The notes beneath the pieces were generated by a model, which ran no database searches, was not told the DNA's origin, and saw nothing but the letters and a program-made list of their open reading frames with translations. Both the position numbers and the translations under genes were made by a program. From JAHRAW01 sp028066695 (lineage in GTDB: Bacteria > Pseudomonadota > Gammaproteobacteria > Arenicellales > Poriferihabitantaceae): a stretch of 64,000 bases of DNA. The DNA lies in assembly GCA_963457535.1 (NCBI GenBank), contig OY734803.1, forward strand, positions 310,001 through 374,000. Reading direction: 5' to 3'. Shown one piece after another: positions 43,720-53,005 of this stretch. Position 1 is the first letter of the stretch; each line of letters opens with the position of its first letter.

Positions 43720-45387
43720 ATGCAAAAATACTACGACAACATGCCGCCGCAGCGCGGCCTCAACTATGTGCCGCTGTCGCCGCTGTCTTTTTTGCGGCGC
43801 GCCGCCGACACGTACCCGGAGCATCCGTCGGTGGTCTACGGGGAGCGGCGCTATACCTGGCGCGAGACCGCCGAGCGCTGCCGCAAACTGCGCGCCGCGT
43901 TGCGCGCGCTCGGCGTCGCCAAGGGCGACACGGTGTCGCTGCTCGCCGCGAACACGCCGGAATTGATAGAGGCGCATTACGGCGTGCCGCAAAGCGGCGG
44001 CGTGTTGAACGCGATCAACACGCGGCTGGACGCGGACACCATCGCCTACATTCTTGAACACGGCGACTGCCGCGTGCTGATCACCGACTCGCAGTTTTCG
44101 CAGGTCGCGGCGCGCGCGCTGTCGCAACTCGCAAAAAAACCGCGGATCATAGACATCGTGGACGCGCAGGCGCCGCCCGCGGAAGGCGGCGGCGAGCCGC
44201 TCGGCGAAATGACCTATGAAGAATTGCTCGCAAGCGCGCCCGAACCCGCCGATGACGATAATGACGACGACGGCCTGCCCGAATCCGAATGGGACGCGCT
44301 CGCGCTCAACTACACCTCCGGCACCGGCGGCCGCCCGAAAGGCGTGGTCTACCACCACCGCGGCGCGTATTTAATGTGCATGGGAACGGTCGCCGCCTGG
44401 CAAATCCCGAAACACCCGCGATACCTCTACACCGTGCCGATGTTCCACTGCAACGGCTGGGGGCATGTGTGGACCATGACGCTGATGGGCGGCACATTGT
44501 TCTGCAACCGCGCGGTGCGCGCCGATGTGATTTTTGACGCGCTCGCGCGCGACCGCATCACCCACTTCGGCGGCGCGCCGGTCATTCTGGCGATGCTCGC
44601 CGACGCGCCGCGCGAGGCGCAAAAAAAACCGGAGCGCACCGTGCAGGTCATGACGGCCGGCGCGCCGCCGCCGAGCAAGGTGCTGGAGAAGGTGGAAAAA
44701 CTCGGCCTCAATGTGACGCATGTATACGGCCTGACCGAGACCTACGGACATGTCATGTATTGCGACTGGCAGAGCCGCTGGGATGAGTTTGAAATCGGCA
44801 AGCGCGCCGAACACAAGGCGCGCCAGGGCGTGCGCCTGCCGATGATGGAGGCGGCGCGCGTGCACGCGCCCGAAAGCGGCGCGCCGGTGCCGGCCGACGG
44901 GGAAACCCTCGGCGAAATCGTGCTGCGCGGCAACACCACGATGAAAGGTTATTACAAAAACCCGGACGCGACCGCCGAGGCGTTCGGCGGCGGCTGGTTT
45001 CACAGCGGCGACCTCGCGGTGGTGCATGCCGACGGCTACATTGAAGTCAAAGACCGCCTGAAAGACGTGATCATTTCCGGCGGCGAAAACATCTCTTCCA
45101 TAGAAGTGGAATCGGTGCTCTACAAGCACCCGAAAGTCGCCGCGGCCGCGGTGGTGGCAAAACCCGATGAAAAGTGGGGCGAGACGCCGTGCGCATTTAT
45201 TGAACTGCAGGACGGGCAGCGCGCCGAAGCGGCCGAGATCATCCAATTCTGCCGCGAGCATTTGAGCGGTTTCAAATCGCCGAAGCATGTCGTCTTCGGG
45301 CAACTCCCGAAGACTTCCACGGGTAAAATACAGAAGTTCAAACTGCGCGAACTGGCGCGCAAGGACGCGCCGGCAACGGCGTCATAA
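43720..45387 (+). CDS. Acyl-CoA synthetase (AMP-forming), DmdB/medium-chain type, second paralogue
   Basis: 555 residues from ATG 43720; Met at 43741 is an alternative. Adenylation motifs: LNYTSGTGGRPKGVVYHHRG, VTHVYGLTETYGHVMYCDW, WFHSGDLAVVHADGYIEVKDR, DVIISGGENISSIEVE and the A10 Lys in KTSTGKIQKFKLRE. The P-loop reads SGTGGRPKG rather than SGTTG as in its paralogue at 8.3 kb. An acidic Asp-rich insert (ADDDNDDDGLPESEW) precedes the P-loop. It is followed by a hydroxyacyl-CoA dehydrogenase gene 54 bases on, suggesting a small beta-oxidation unit. Confidence 0.9.
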   Translation: MQKYYDNMPPQRGLNYVPLSPLSFLRRAADTYPEHPSVVYGERRYTWRETAERCRKLRAALRALGVAKGDTVSLLAANTPELIEAHYGVPQSGGVLNAINTRLDADTIAYILEHGDCRVLITDSQFSQVAARALSQLAKKPRIIDIVDAQAPPAEGGGEPLGEMTYEELLASAPEPADDDNDDDGLPESEWDALALNYTSGTGGRPKGVVYHHRGAYLMCMGTVAAWQIPKHPRYLYTVPMFHCNGWGHVWTMTLMGGTLFCNRAVRADVIFDALARDRITHFGGAPVILAMLADAPREAQKKPERTVQVMTAGAPPPSKVLEKVEKLGLNVTHVYGLTETYGHVMYCDWQSRWDEFEIGKRAEHKARQGVRLPMMEAARVHAPESGAPVPADGETLGEIVLRGNTTMKGYYKNPDATAEAFGGGWFHSGDLAVVHADGYIEVKDRLKDVIISGGENISSIEVESVLYKHPKVAAAAVVAKPDEKWGETPCAFIELQDGQRAEAAEIIQFCREHLSGFKSPKHVVFGQLPKTSTGKIQKFKLRELARKDAPATAS

Positions 45388-45441
45388 TTTCGGCGGCGCG
45401 CGCGCCGCTTTCCTCCAACCACTCCACCCACTCCTTACCAC

Positions 45442-46755
<1,314 letters not shown>

Positions 46756-46782
46756 CTTGCAGCACGCCCTCCCCTGAAACCG

Positions 46783-46809
46783 CCGCGGCATGAAAATTAA
46801 TTTCCGCGG
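46783..46809. repeat. CCGCGG inverted repeat around an AT-rich centre
   Basis: CCGCGG at 46783-46788 and 46804-46809 flank a 15-base AT-rich centre, in the 74-base gap after the dehydrogenase gene. It may be a weak terminator or a regulatory site. Confidence 0.35.
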
Positions 46810-46829
46810 CATTTCGCAAGTTCTTCCGG

Positions 46830-47516
46830 ATGGGACGCAACCCAATCCTAAAAACTCTCGCCGCTTTTTTCGCCACCGTCGCCATCGCCGTCATCGCGCC
46901 GGTCGGCGCATGGTTTGCGCTGACTGCGCTTTCCATGGAAATTCCGGCGGGAAATTACTCACATGTTTTTCCGGTGGAAAACTCCTTTTTAAACTCCCGC
47001 AACGAAATCCGCGTGGCGCCGCAGCCCGGCGCGGGAATCATCGTGCGCGACCGCATGACCATTTACAACCTGCAGCCGGCGCTTAACGACATGCTGCGCG
47101 ACATGGATTTTCCCGAGGAGGTGGCGGACCCGCGCATAGATTCGGTCTCGTTTGCGCCGCCCGACACGGTGCGCGCGCGCGCCCGCGCCTCGGTGCAGTC
47201 GTGGCCGCTGTCGGCCGAGGTGGAGGCGCGCATCAGCGCGCGGCTGTCGCGCATAAATGAATACACGGTCGGCCTGCCGCTGAAAGTGGATGTCAAAGTC
47301 CGCCATCCGATGCTGCGCTTTTTGGAGGGCGCGCTGCAGGAGGAAGTGGACGCGGAGGATCTTTCCATGGAATTTGATTTGCGCGAGGAAACCGGCATTC
47401 GCACCTTGCGCCTGCGCGAATTGCGGCTGGAAAAATCGGAAGGCGCCACGCACACGCTGACGTTGGCGTTTCACGCCGAACTCGCCGACTTTTTGCGCTG
47501 GCTTTTTGAGGAGTAG
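46830..47516 (+). CDS. Membrane-anchored hypothetical protein
   Basis: 228 residues, not recognised. One N-terminal hydrophobic helix (TLAAFFATVAIAVIAPVGAWFALTAL) suggests an inner-membrane anchor or uncleaved signal; the rest is a soluble, beta-rich domain with charged alternating strands (GIIVRDRMTIYNLQPALNDML, DTVRARARASVQSWPLSAEVEARISARLSR, THTLTLAFHAELADFLRWLFEE). The strand pattern recalls periplasmic lipid-binding-like folds such as DUF1439/YceB, but no motif proves this. It ends 7 bases before the next gene. Confidence 0.65.
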   Translation: MGRNPILKTLAAFFATVAIAVIAPVGAWFALTALSMEIPAGNYSHVFPVENSFLNSRNEIRVAPQPGAGIIVRDRMTIYNLQPALNDMLRDMDFPEEVADPRIDSVSFAPPDTVRARARASVQSWPLSAEVEARISARLSRINEYTVGLPLKVDVKVRHPMLRFLEGALQEEVDAEDLSMEFDLREETGIRTLRLRELRLEKSEGATHTLTLAFHAELADFLRWLFEE

Positions 47517-47523
47517 CGGAGCG

Positions 47524-48300
47524 ATGAACGAAATACAAACCGTTTTTGCGCAGCATCCGCCGCACGAGCCGCTTGAGAAAATCGGCGCGCGCGGGCGCAT
47601 CGGCCTGGTCGCGCTCGGCACCGATGTCAACAGCGAAACCGATTTGCGGCGGATGCTTCCGGACGGCGTGGAAATTTTCACCAACCGCGTCTCCAACCAA
47701 AACCCGGTCACCGCGGAAAACCTGCGCGCGATGGCGCCCGACATCACGCGCGCCGCCGCCGGAATTTTGCCGGGCGATTCGCTGGACCTGCTGATCTACG
47801 CATGCACTTCCGGAACCGCGGTCATCGGTGAGCGGGAAGTGTTTCGGCTGCTGCGCGCGGCGCGCCCCGAATGGGGCGAGTTGCCGTGCACCACGCCGGT
47901 CAGCGCCGCGCTCGCCGCGCTGGCGCGCCTCGGCGCCAAACGAATTTCGCTGCTGACCCCCTACACCGAACCGGTCAACCGTGAACTCGCCGCGTTCTTC
48001 CACGCGCGCGGCGTCGCGCCCCTCAATGTCTACGGCTTCGGCATCGCCGGCGACGACGAAATGAGCGGCGTCACCCGCGCCTCCATCGTCCGCGCCGCGC
48101 GCGCCGCCTGCCGCGAAGACGCCGACTTGCTGTTCATCTCCTGCACCGCGCTGCGCGCCGCGCAGGCCGTGGAGGAAATTGAGACCGACATCGGCAAACC
48201 GGTGGTCACCAGCAATCAGGCGATGGTCTGGCACGCGCTGCAGTTGCTGCGCTCGCCGCCGGCGCCGCGCGCCGGGTTCGGCAAATTGTTTTCCGCGTGA
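47524..48300 (+). CDS. Asp/Glu racemase superfamily protein (maleate isomerase/arylmalonate decarboxylase/EutA-like)
   Basis: 258 residues from ATG 47524. The two catalytic Cys positions of the superfamily are seen in LIYACTSGTAVIGE and LLFISCTALRAAQAVEEIE; also RIGLVALGTDVNSETDLRRMLP and PCTTPVSAALAALARLGAKRISLLTPY. Members include maleate cis-trans isomerases, arylmalonate decarboxylases and the EutA protein of ectoine breakdown. EutA is possible given the osmolyte-related genes nearby, but no ectoine hydrolase is present in the window. Confidence 0.82.
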   Translation: MNEIQTVFAQHPPHEPLEKIGARGRIGLVALGTDVNSETDLRRMLPDGVEIFTNRVSNQNPVTAENLRAMAPDITRAAAGILPGDSLDLLIYACTSGTAVIGEREVFRLLRAARPEWGELPCTTPVSAALAALARLGAKRISLLTPYTEPVNRELAAFFHARGVAPLNVYGFGIAGDDEMSGVTRASIVRAARAACREDADLLFISCTALRAAQAVEEIETDIGKPVVTSNQAMVWHALQLLRSPPAPRAGFGKLFSA

Positions 48301-48318
48301 AGCGGCTCCCGCTTCACG
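48296..48318. terminator. 10-bp hairpin between convergent genes
   Basis: Perfect stem (48296-48305 with 48309-48318, loop CTC) across the stop of the racemase-like gene and the 24-base gap to fhs. No T-run on either side. Confidence 0.45.
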
Positions 48319-48324
48319 CCAAAT

Positions 48325-49989
48325 TCAAAACAACCCTTCCACCTCGCCGCGCTCGTTCAGGCGAATGCTGTTCGCGGCCGGCACGCGCGGCAGGCCCGGC
48401 ATGGTCATGATATCGCCGCAGACCACCACGACAAAACCGGCGCCGGCCGAAAGCCGCACTTCGCGCAGCGGCAGCGTGTGTCCGCTCGGCGCGCCTTTCG
48501 CCTCCGGGTCGGTGGAAAAACTGTATTGCGTCTTGGCGATGCACACCGGCAGATTGCCGAAGCCGCCCTCCTGCAGTTCGCGAATTTGTCCGCGGGTTTT
48601 TTGCCCGGCGGTGATGCCGTCGGCGCGGTAGATTTTGGTCGCGAGCGTTTCAATTTTCTCCCACAGCGGCATGTCATCCGGGTAGGTGGTGCGGAACTTT
48701 CCGCCCGTGTCGGCCAGCGCTGCCGCTTCGCGCGCCAGGTCAGCCGCGCCTTCGCCGCCGCGCGCCCAGTGCTCGGCGTCCACCGCGGTGACGCCGCGCG
48801 CCGCACAGGCCTCGCGCACCGCGGCCATCTCGGCGTCGCTGTCCGCGCTGAAACGGTTGACCGCGACCACCACCGGCAGCCCGAACGACTGCAGGTTTTC
48901 AATGTGGCGGTCCAGGTTGACGCAGCCGGCTTTGACCGCGGCCGCGTTTTCTTCGCCGAGTTTGTCGCGGCCGACGCCGCCATGCATTTTCAGCGCGCGC
49001 ACCGTGGCCACCAGCACCGCCGCATCGGGCGCCAGTCCGGCGCTGCGGCATTTGATGTTGAAGAATTTCTCCGCGCCGAGGTCCGCGCCGAAGCCGGCCT
49101 CGGTGACCACATAGTCGGCGAGTTTCAGCGCGGCGCGCGTGGCGATGACCGAGTTGCAGCCGTGCGCGATGTTGGCGAAAGGCCCGCCGTGAATGAACGC
49201 CGGGTTGTGCTCCAGGGTCTGCACCAAGTTCGGCGCGAGCGCGTCCTTCAGCAGCACCGCCATCGGACCCGGCGCGTGCAGCGCCGAAGCGCGCACCGGC
49301 TCGCGCTCGCGCGTTCGCCCGACCACGATGCGCCCGAGGCGCTCCTCCAAATCGCGCGCGTCGCGCGCCAGGCAGAGGATTGCCATCACCTCGGACGCGA
49401 CTGTGATGTCAAAACCGTCCTCGCGCGGGTAGCCGTTCGCCGCGCCGCCGAGCGCGGCGGTGATGTGCCGCAGCGCGCGGTCGTTCATGTCTACCACGCG
49501 CCGCCAGTTGACGCGGCGCGTGTCCAGGCGCGCTTCGTTGCCCCAGTAGATGTGGTTGTCCAGCAGCGCGGCGAGCAGGCTGTGCGCGGAGGTGATCGCG
49601 TGAAAGTCGCCGGTGAAATGCAGGTTGATGTCCTCCATCGGAATGACCTGCGCATGTCCGCCGCCGGCCGCGCCGCCCTTCATGCCGAAGCAGGGGCCGA
49701 GCGACGGCTCGCGCAGGCACACCATGGCTTTCTTGCCGATGCGCGCCAGGCCGTCGGCGAGGCCGACCGAGGTTGTGGTCTTGCCCTCGCCGGCCGGAGT
49801 CGGCGTGATCGCGGTGACCAGTATGAGTTTTCCGTCGGGGCGGTCGCCGAGCGATTCAATAAACGGCAAACTCACTTTCGCCTTGGTCGCGCCGAACGGC
49901 ATCAGCGCGTCGTTCGGGATGCCGAGTTTCCCGGCGATTTCGGCGGCCGGTTTAATCGGCGCGCGCCGGGCGATTTCTATGTCGGACAT
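48325..49989 (-). CDS. fhs: Formate--tetrahydrofolate ligase
   Basis: 554 residues, full length. It makes 10-formyl-THF from formate, ATP and THF. Family features: nucleotide-binding TPTPAGEGKTTTSVGLADGL, LREPSLGPCFGMKGGAAGGGHAQVIPMEDINLHFTGDFHAI, LIAALLDNHIYWGN-like LLAALLDNHIYWGNEARLD, GFGADLGAEKFFNIKCRSAG, and TMPGLPRVPAANSI at the C terminus. An AGGAAA site precedes the ATG. It fits the demethylation genes around it as a node of C1-folate metabolism. Confidence 0.96.
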   Translation of the reverse strand: MSDIEIARRAPIKPAAEIAGKLGIPNDALMPFGATKAKVSLPFIESLGDRPDGKLILVTAITPTPAGEGKTTTSVGLADGLARIGKKAMVCLREPSLGPCFGMKGGAAGGGHAQVIPMEDINLHFTGDFHAITSAHSLLAALLDNHIYWGNEARLDTRRVNWRRVVDMNDRALRHITAALGGAANGYPREDGFDITVASEVMAILCLARDARDLEERLGRIVVGRTREREPVRASALHAPGPMAVLLKDALAPNLVQTLEHNPAFIHGGPFANIAHGCNSVIATRAALKLADYVVTEAGFGADLGAEKFFNIKCRSAGLAPDAAVLVATVRALKMHGGVGRDKLGEENAAAVKAGCVNLDRHIENLQSFGLPVVVAVNRFSADSDAEMAAVREACAARGVTAVDAEHWARGGEGAADLAREAAALADTGGKFRTTYPDDMPLWEKIETLATKIYRADGITAGQKTRGQIRELQEGGFGNLPVCIAKTQYSFSTDPEAKGAPSGHTLPLREVRLSAGAGFVVVVCGDIMTMPGLPRVPAANSIRLNERGEVEGLF

Positions 49990-50045
49990 TGATGGTTTTC
50001 CTGTTGAAGTTGAAGGCGGTCATGCGCGCCGGCGGCCGCGCGGGG

Positions 50046-50363
50046 TTACTTCGCGTCCGCCGCCGAGCCGCCGAGACAGGGCGGAGAATCCGCGGCGCGC
50101 GCGCCGTCATCCCATTCGCGCGGCGTCATCGTGTGCAGCGCGAGCGCGTGCACCGCGCCGCGCAATTCCTCGCGCAAAATTTCATTGACCATGCGGTGGC
50201 GCGCCAGCAGCGGCTCGCCGTCAAAGCGCGGCGACACCACCGTCACTTTGAAATGCGACTCCGAGCCGGGCGGCACATTGTGGCGGTGGCTCTCGTTTTC
50301 CACGCGCAAAAATTGCGGCTGCAGCGCGCGCAGTTTGTGTTCAATGGCGGATTGGATGGTCAT
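50046..50363 (-). CDS. bolA: BolA family protein
   Basis: 105 residues. BolA domain: IEHKLRALQPQFLRVENESHRH, SHFKVTVVSPRFDGEPLLARHRMVNEILREELRGAVHALALHTMTPREW, with the conserved His residues used to bind [2Fe-2S] together with monothiol glutaredoxin. The last 20 residues (GARAADSPPCLGGSAADAK) extend beyond the usual end. 56 bases separate it from fhs. Confidence 0.92.
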   Translation of the reverse strand: MTIQSAIEHKLRALQPQFLRVENESHRHNVPPGSESHFKVTVVSPRFDGEPLLARHRMVNEILREELRGAVHALALHTMTPREWDDGARAADSPPCLGGSAADAK

Positions 50364-50396
50364 GGCGAAAATTTGCGCCGGGTCAGGCGAAGCGGA

Positions 50397-50402
50397 ATTA
50401 TA
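50397..50402 (-). promoter_or_regulatory. TATAAT -10 box upstream of bolA
   Basis: Exact TATAAT on the minus strand 34 bases before the bolA ATG, in the gap after the Rieske oxygenase gene. -35 not evident. Confidence 0.45.
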
Positions 50403-50457
50403 GCGGCATTTTGCGCTTTATTCGGAAACCCGGCAATGTTGCGCGGCAACTCCGGCG

Positions 50458-51540
50458 TCAATCCACCGCCGCGCGCATCCACTCGTGCAGCGCGGCGACC
50501 GGGGATTCGTCGTCTATGCCGCCGTCCGGATTGATGATCAGCGGGCCCGGCGCGAAGCCGCGGCTGCGCACGCCGCGCTGCACATTTTTCACCAGTTGCA
50601 AATCCTCGGCGAAAGTGCGGTCGCGGTCCAACGCTATTAACTTTTGCAGTTCCGCATCCACCGCGCCGTCGGGTGAAAACCACAGGCGGCGCACCTCGGT
50701 TTCGTCCACGCCGAGCGGCCGCCAGCAATACGCGTTCAGCACGCCGCCCGGGTACACCTGAATCGCGGTTGCCGGCCACAAATAAAAACTGCCGTATTTT
50801 TTTCCGGACATCGGATACCACGCGTTTCCGCCGGCATTCGCGCGCGCGCGGTGGCGCAAACAGCGCCCGCCGCCGAAAGGCGCGATGGAATAACTCGCCG
50901 CGTCAATGACGCCGTCGGCGAAATCCGGATGCGCGGTCTTGCAGTGGTAGCACTCGTTGTAATTCTCCACCGCTATCAGCCAGTTGCACTCTTCATTCGC
51001 CGAAAACTCATGCGCCGGCAGCATGCTGTCAATATGCGGGCACAATTCCAGCAGCGCCTCGCGCACCCCCGGATAACATTCGCCCAGCGGTTTTGCATCG
51101 GCGTCCAAATTGACGAACACAAAACCGAGAAACTCTTCAACGCGCACGCGGTGCAGCGCGATGTTCTCCCGCGCAAACCCGGCGACCGCGTCCGAATGCG
51201 GCGCGGCGCGAAGTTTGCCGGCGCGGTCGTAACGCCACGCGTGGTAGGGGCAGATGATCGCGCGGCGATTGCCGCTGCCTTCCAGCAATTTGTGGCCGCG
51301 GTGGCGGCAGACATTGTAGAACGCGCCGATCGCGCCGTCGTCGCCGCGCATCACGAACAAGTCCTGGTCAAACAGCGTGAACGCGACGAAATCGCCGGCA
51401 TTGGCGACCTCGCCGGCGTGGCAGGCGTATTGCCAGGTGCGAAAGAAAATATTTTCGCGCGCGCGCACAAAAACCTGCGGGTCGGTGAAATAGCGCGCCG
51501 GCAGGCCGGTTATGGGCGCGGGCGCGGAAACGCCGTTCAT
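50458..51540 (-). CDS. Rieske non-heme iron oxygenase alpha subunit, betaine/carnitine-type
   Basis: 360 residues from ATG 51540, with GGAG 8 bases upstream. Rieske [2Fe-2S] motif: CRHRGHKLLEG...CPYHAWRYD (CxH-x16-CxxH). Catalytic domain with NWLIAVENYNECYHCKTAHPDF, giving the bridging acid and two His iron ligands; ENYNECYHC is typical of glycine-betaine (GbcA), stachydrine and carnitine (CntA) oxygenases. It would remove an N-methyl group or cleave the trimethylamine part with a reductase partner not seen here. Its ATG overlaps by 4 bases (ATGA) with the stop of the upstream Adk-DUF429 gene. Confidence 0.9.
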   Translation of the reverse strand: MNGVSAPAPITGLPARYFTDPQVFVRARENIFFRTWQYACHAGEVANAGDFVAFTLFDQDLFVMRGDDGAIGAFYNVCRHRGHKLLEGSGNRRAIICPYHAWRYDRAGKLRAAPHSDAVAGFARENIALHRVRVEEFLGFVFVNLDADAKPLGECYPGVREALLELCPHIDSMLPAHEFSANEECNWLIAVENYNECYHCKTAHPDFADGVIDAASYSIAPFGGGRCLRHRARANAGGNAWYPMSGKKYGSFYLWPATAIQVYPGGVLNAYCWRPLGVDETEVRRLWFSPDGAVDAELQKLIALDRDRTFAEDLQLVKNVQRGVRSRGFAPGPLIINPDGGIDDESPVAALHEWMRAAVD

Positions 51541-52976
51541 TGTTTGCTCCGAGCGCGAATTTTCTCGCGCGGATCGACATAAAGCATCTGCATGGGAAGT
51601 CCGCGTGAATCTTTCGTCTCGGAACCAAGCGAGCGATACGGGGTATCCCCATCGGCGCCGAGTTTCGCGGTCAGCGCGGCCGCCAGCACGTCGAGAATAT
51701 TGCTGTTGGTCATGCTGATTTCCGAGTTGGCAACTACGCCCGGGCAAGAACGCGCATTTTCATAGACATGCTCTGCCTGCGGAAAATACTCCTGCAGTAG
51801 CTCGCGCCGCTTCTGCACACCTTCGCGTTGCTTTTTGCTGGTAAGTAGCTCATTGCCGTTGAGACCGCGGAAGCAAATTTCGGCGTGCGTCTCGCGGAAC
51901 AGGCCGCGCGCATCCGGGTCTTCAAAAAGAAACTCGTCCAGTTCGATGATGTGTGGCGCCAGATCCCACGACTGATTCGGCAGCACTTTTTTGGTGACAG
52001 CATAACTGACATCCCGGCCAGCCTGCTTTTTTTCGTTTTTCCCGCCATCGGCCTCGCGATACGCCTCGACCGCGCGACGGCACGGAATGGGAAACACGCT
52101 ATTACGACGGCAGCCGAGGAATTCGCGCGCCAGTATGTCGCATCGGCGCTTTTCTCGGCCGTCGGGCAACCCAATGGGGACAGTGCACAGCGCGATTTTT
52201 GCATCGCGTCGGCGCAACTCTGCCACGGCATCCCGGATGGTGCTACTAGTGAAGCAGTCGTAGCCACAGCCCGCTTTCAAACCGATGCACATCCAGCCGC
52301 CGCCGCAAGTACCCACACCCCAGTAAGGAAAGTGCTGCAACTTTTCCCGCACCGCGGCCACGGCTTTCTCCGACGAAGTTGCATCCACGCGCAGCAGCAA
52401 ACCCTGTTTGAGATAGTAATCCGTGAGCGGCGCGGTTTTTTCCATGTAGGTTTCCAGGCGCTGCGTGATCGCCTCTTCGCTCTCGTCGGCGCGCTGCACC
52501 ACCGCGCCGCCGCAGCGGTCGCAGACGCCCTCCACCCGCGGCGGCTTGCTGCGAATGTTGTAGATCGCCTGGCAGTCCGGGTTTTCGCAGGTGCGGCGCG
52601 TGGTCAGGCGCTCCAGAATGACTTCGCGCGGCGCGTCCAGATTGACCACCATGTCCAGCGCGATGCCGAGTTTTTGCAGCAGTTGCGCCAGCGCCTCGGC
52701 CTGCGGAATCGTCCGCGGAAAACCGTCCAGCAAAAAACCGGCGGCGCAGTCGGGGCGCTGCAGCCGCCCTTCCATCATTTCCATGATCAGTTCGTCCGGC
52801 ACCAATTCGCCGCGCTGCATATAGCCGCGCGCGCGCGCGCCCAGTTCGCTGCCGGCCTCCACTTCGCCGCGCAGAATATCGCCGGTGGAAATCTGCACCG
52901 AGCCGTCCACTCCGGACAGGAGTTTGGCGATGGTGCCCTTGCCCGCCCCCGGCGCGCCCAGCAGTATCAGTTTCAT
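51537..52976 (-). CDS. adk: Adenylate kinase fused in frame to a DUF429 domain
   Basis: 479 residues in one open frame. Residues 1-215 are a complete adenylate kinase: P-loop GAPGAGKGT, QISTGDILR, FLLDGFPRTIPQAEAL, a four-Cys zinc-type LID (TCENPDCQAIY; CDRCGGAVVQRADE), and an end VREKLQHF. From about 217 a DUF429 (RNase H-like fold) domain follows without linker: GVGTCGGGWM, VPIGLPDGREKRRCDILAREFLGCRRNSVFP, HIIELDEFLF, ETHAEICFRGLNG, LTSKKQREGV. The domain normally starts GVDGC; here the Asp of that first strand is absent. The DUF429 part is lower in GC than the adk part. Normal Adk is about 215 residues, so this is a genuine fusion unless it is a sequencing artefact. Confidence 0.88.
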   Translation of the reverse strand: MKLILLGAPGAGKGTIAKLLSGVDGSVQISTGDILRGEVEAGSELGARARGYMQRGELVPDELIMEMMEGRLQRPDCAAGFLLDGFPRTIPQAEALAQLLQKLGIALDMVVNLDAPREVILERLTTRRTCENPDCQAIYNIRSKPPRVEGVCDRCGGAVVQRADESEEAITQRLETYMEKTAPLTDYYLKQGLLLRVDATSSEKAVAAVREKLQHFPYWGVGTCGGGWMCIGLKAGCGYDCFTSSTIRDAVAELRRRDAKIALCTVPIGLPDGREKRRCDILAREFLGCRRNSVFPIPCRRAVEAYREADGGKNEKKQAGRDVSYAVTKKVLPNQSWDLAPHIIELDEFLFEDPDARGLFRETHAEICFRGLNGNELLTSKKQREGVQKRRELLQEYFPQAEHVYENARSCPGVVANSEISMTNSNILDVLAAALTAKLGADGDTPYRSLGSETKDSRGLPMQMLYVDPREKIRARSKQ

Positions 52977-53005
52977 CGCTCAGTAATTGCCGGCGGTGCC
53001 GCGAC

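Noticed and set aside
48478..49992. 504-codon plus-strand frame
   Set aside because: Antisense to fhs, no recognisable domain.
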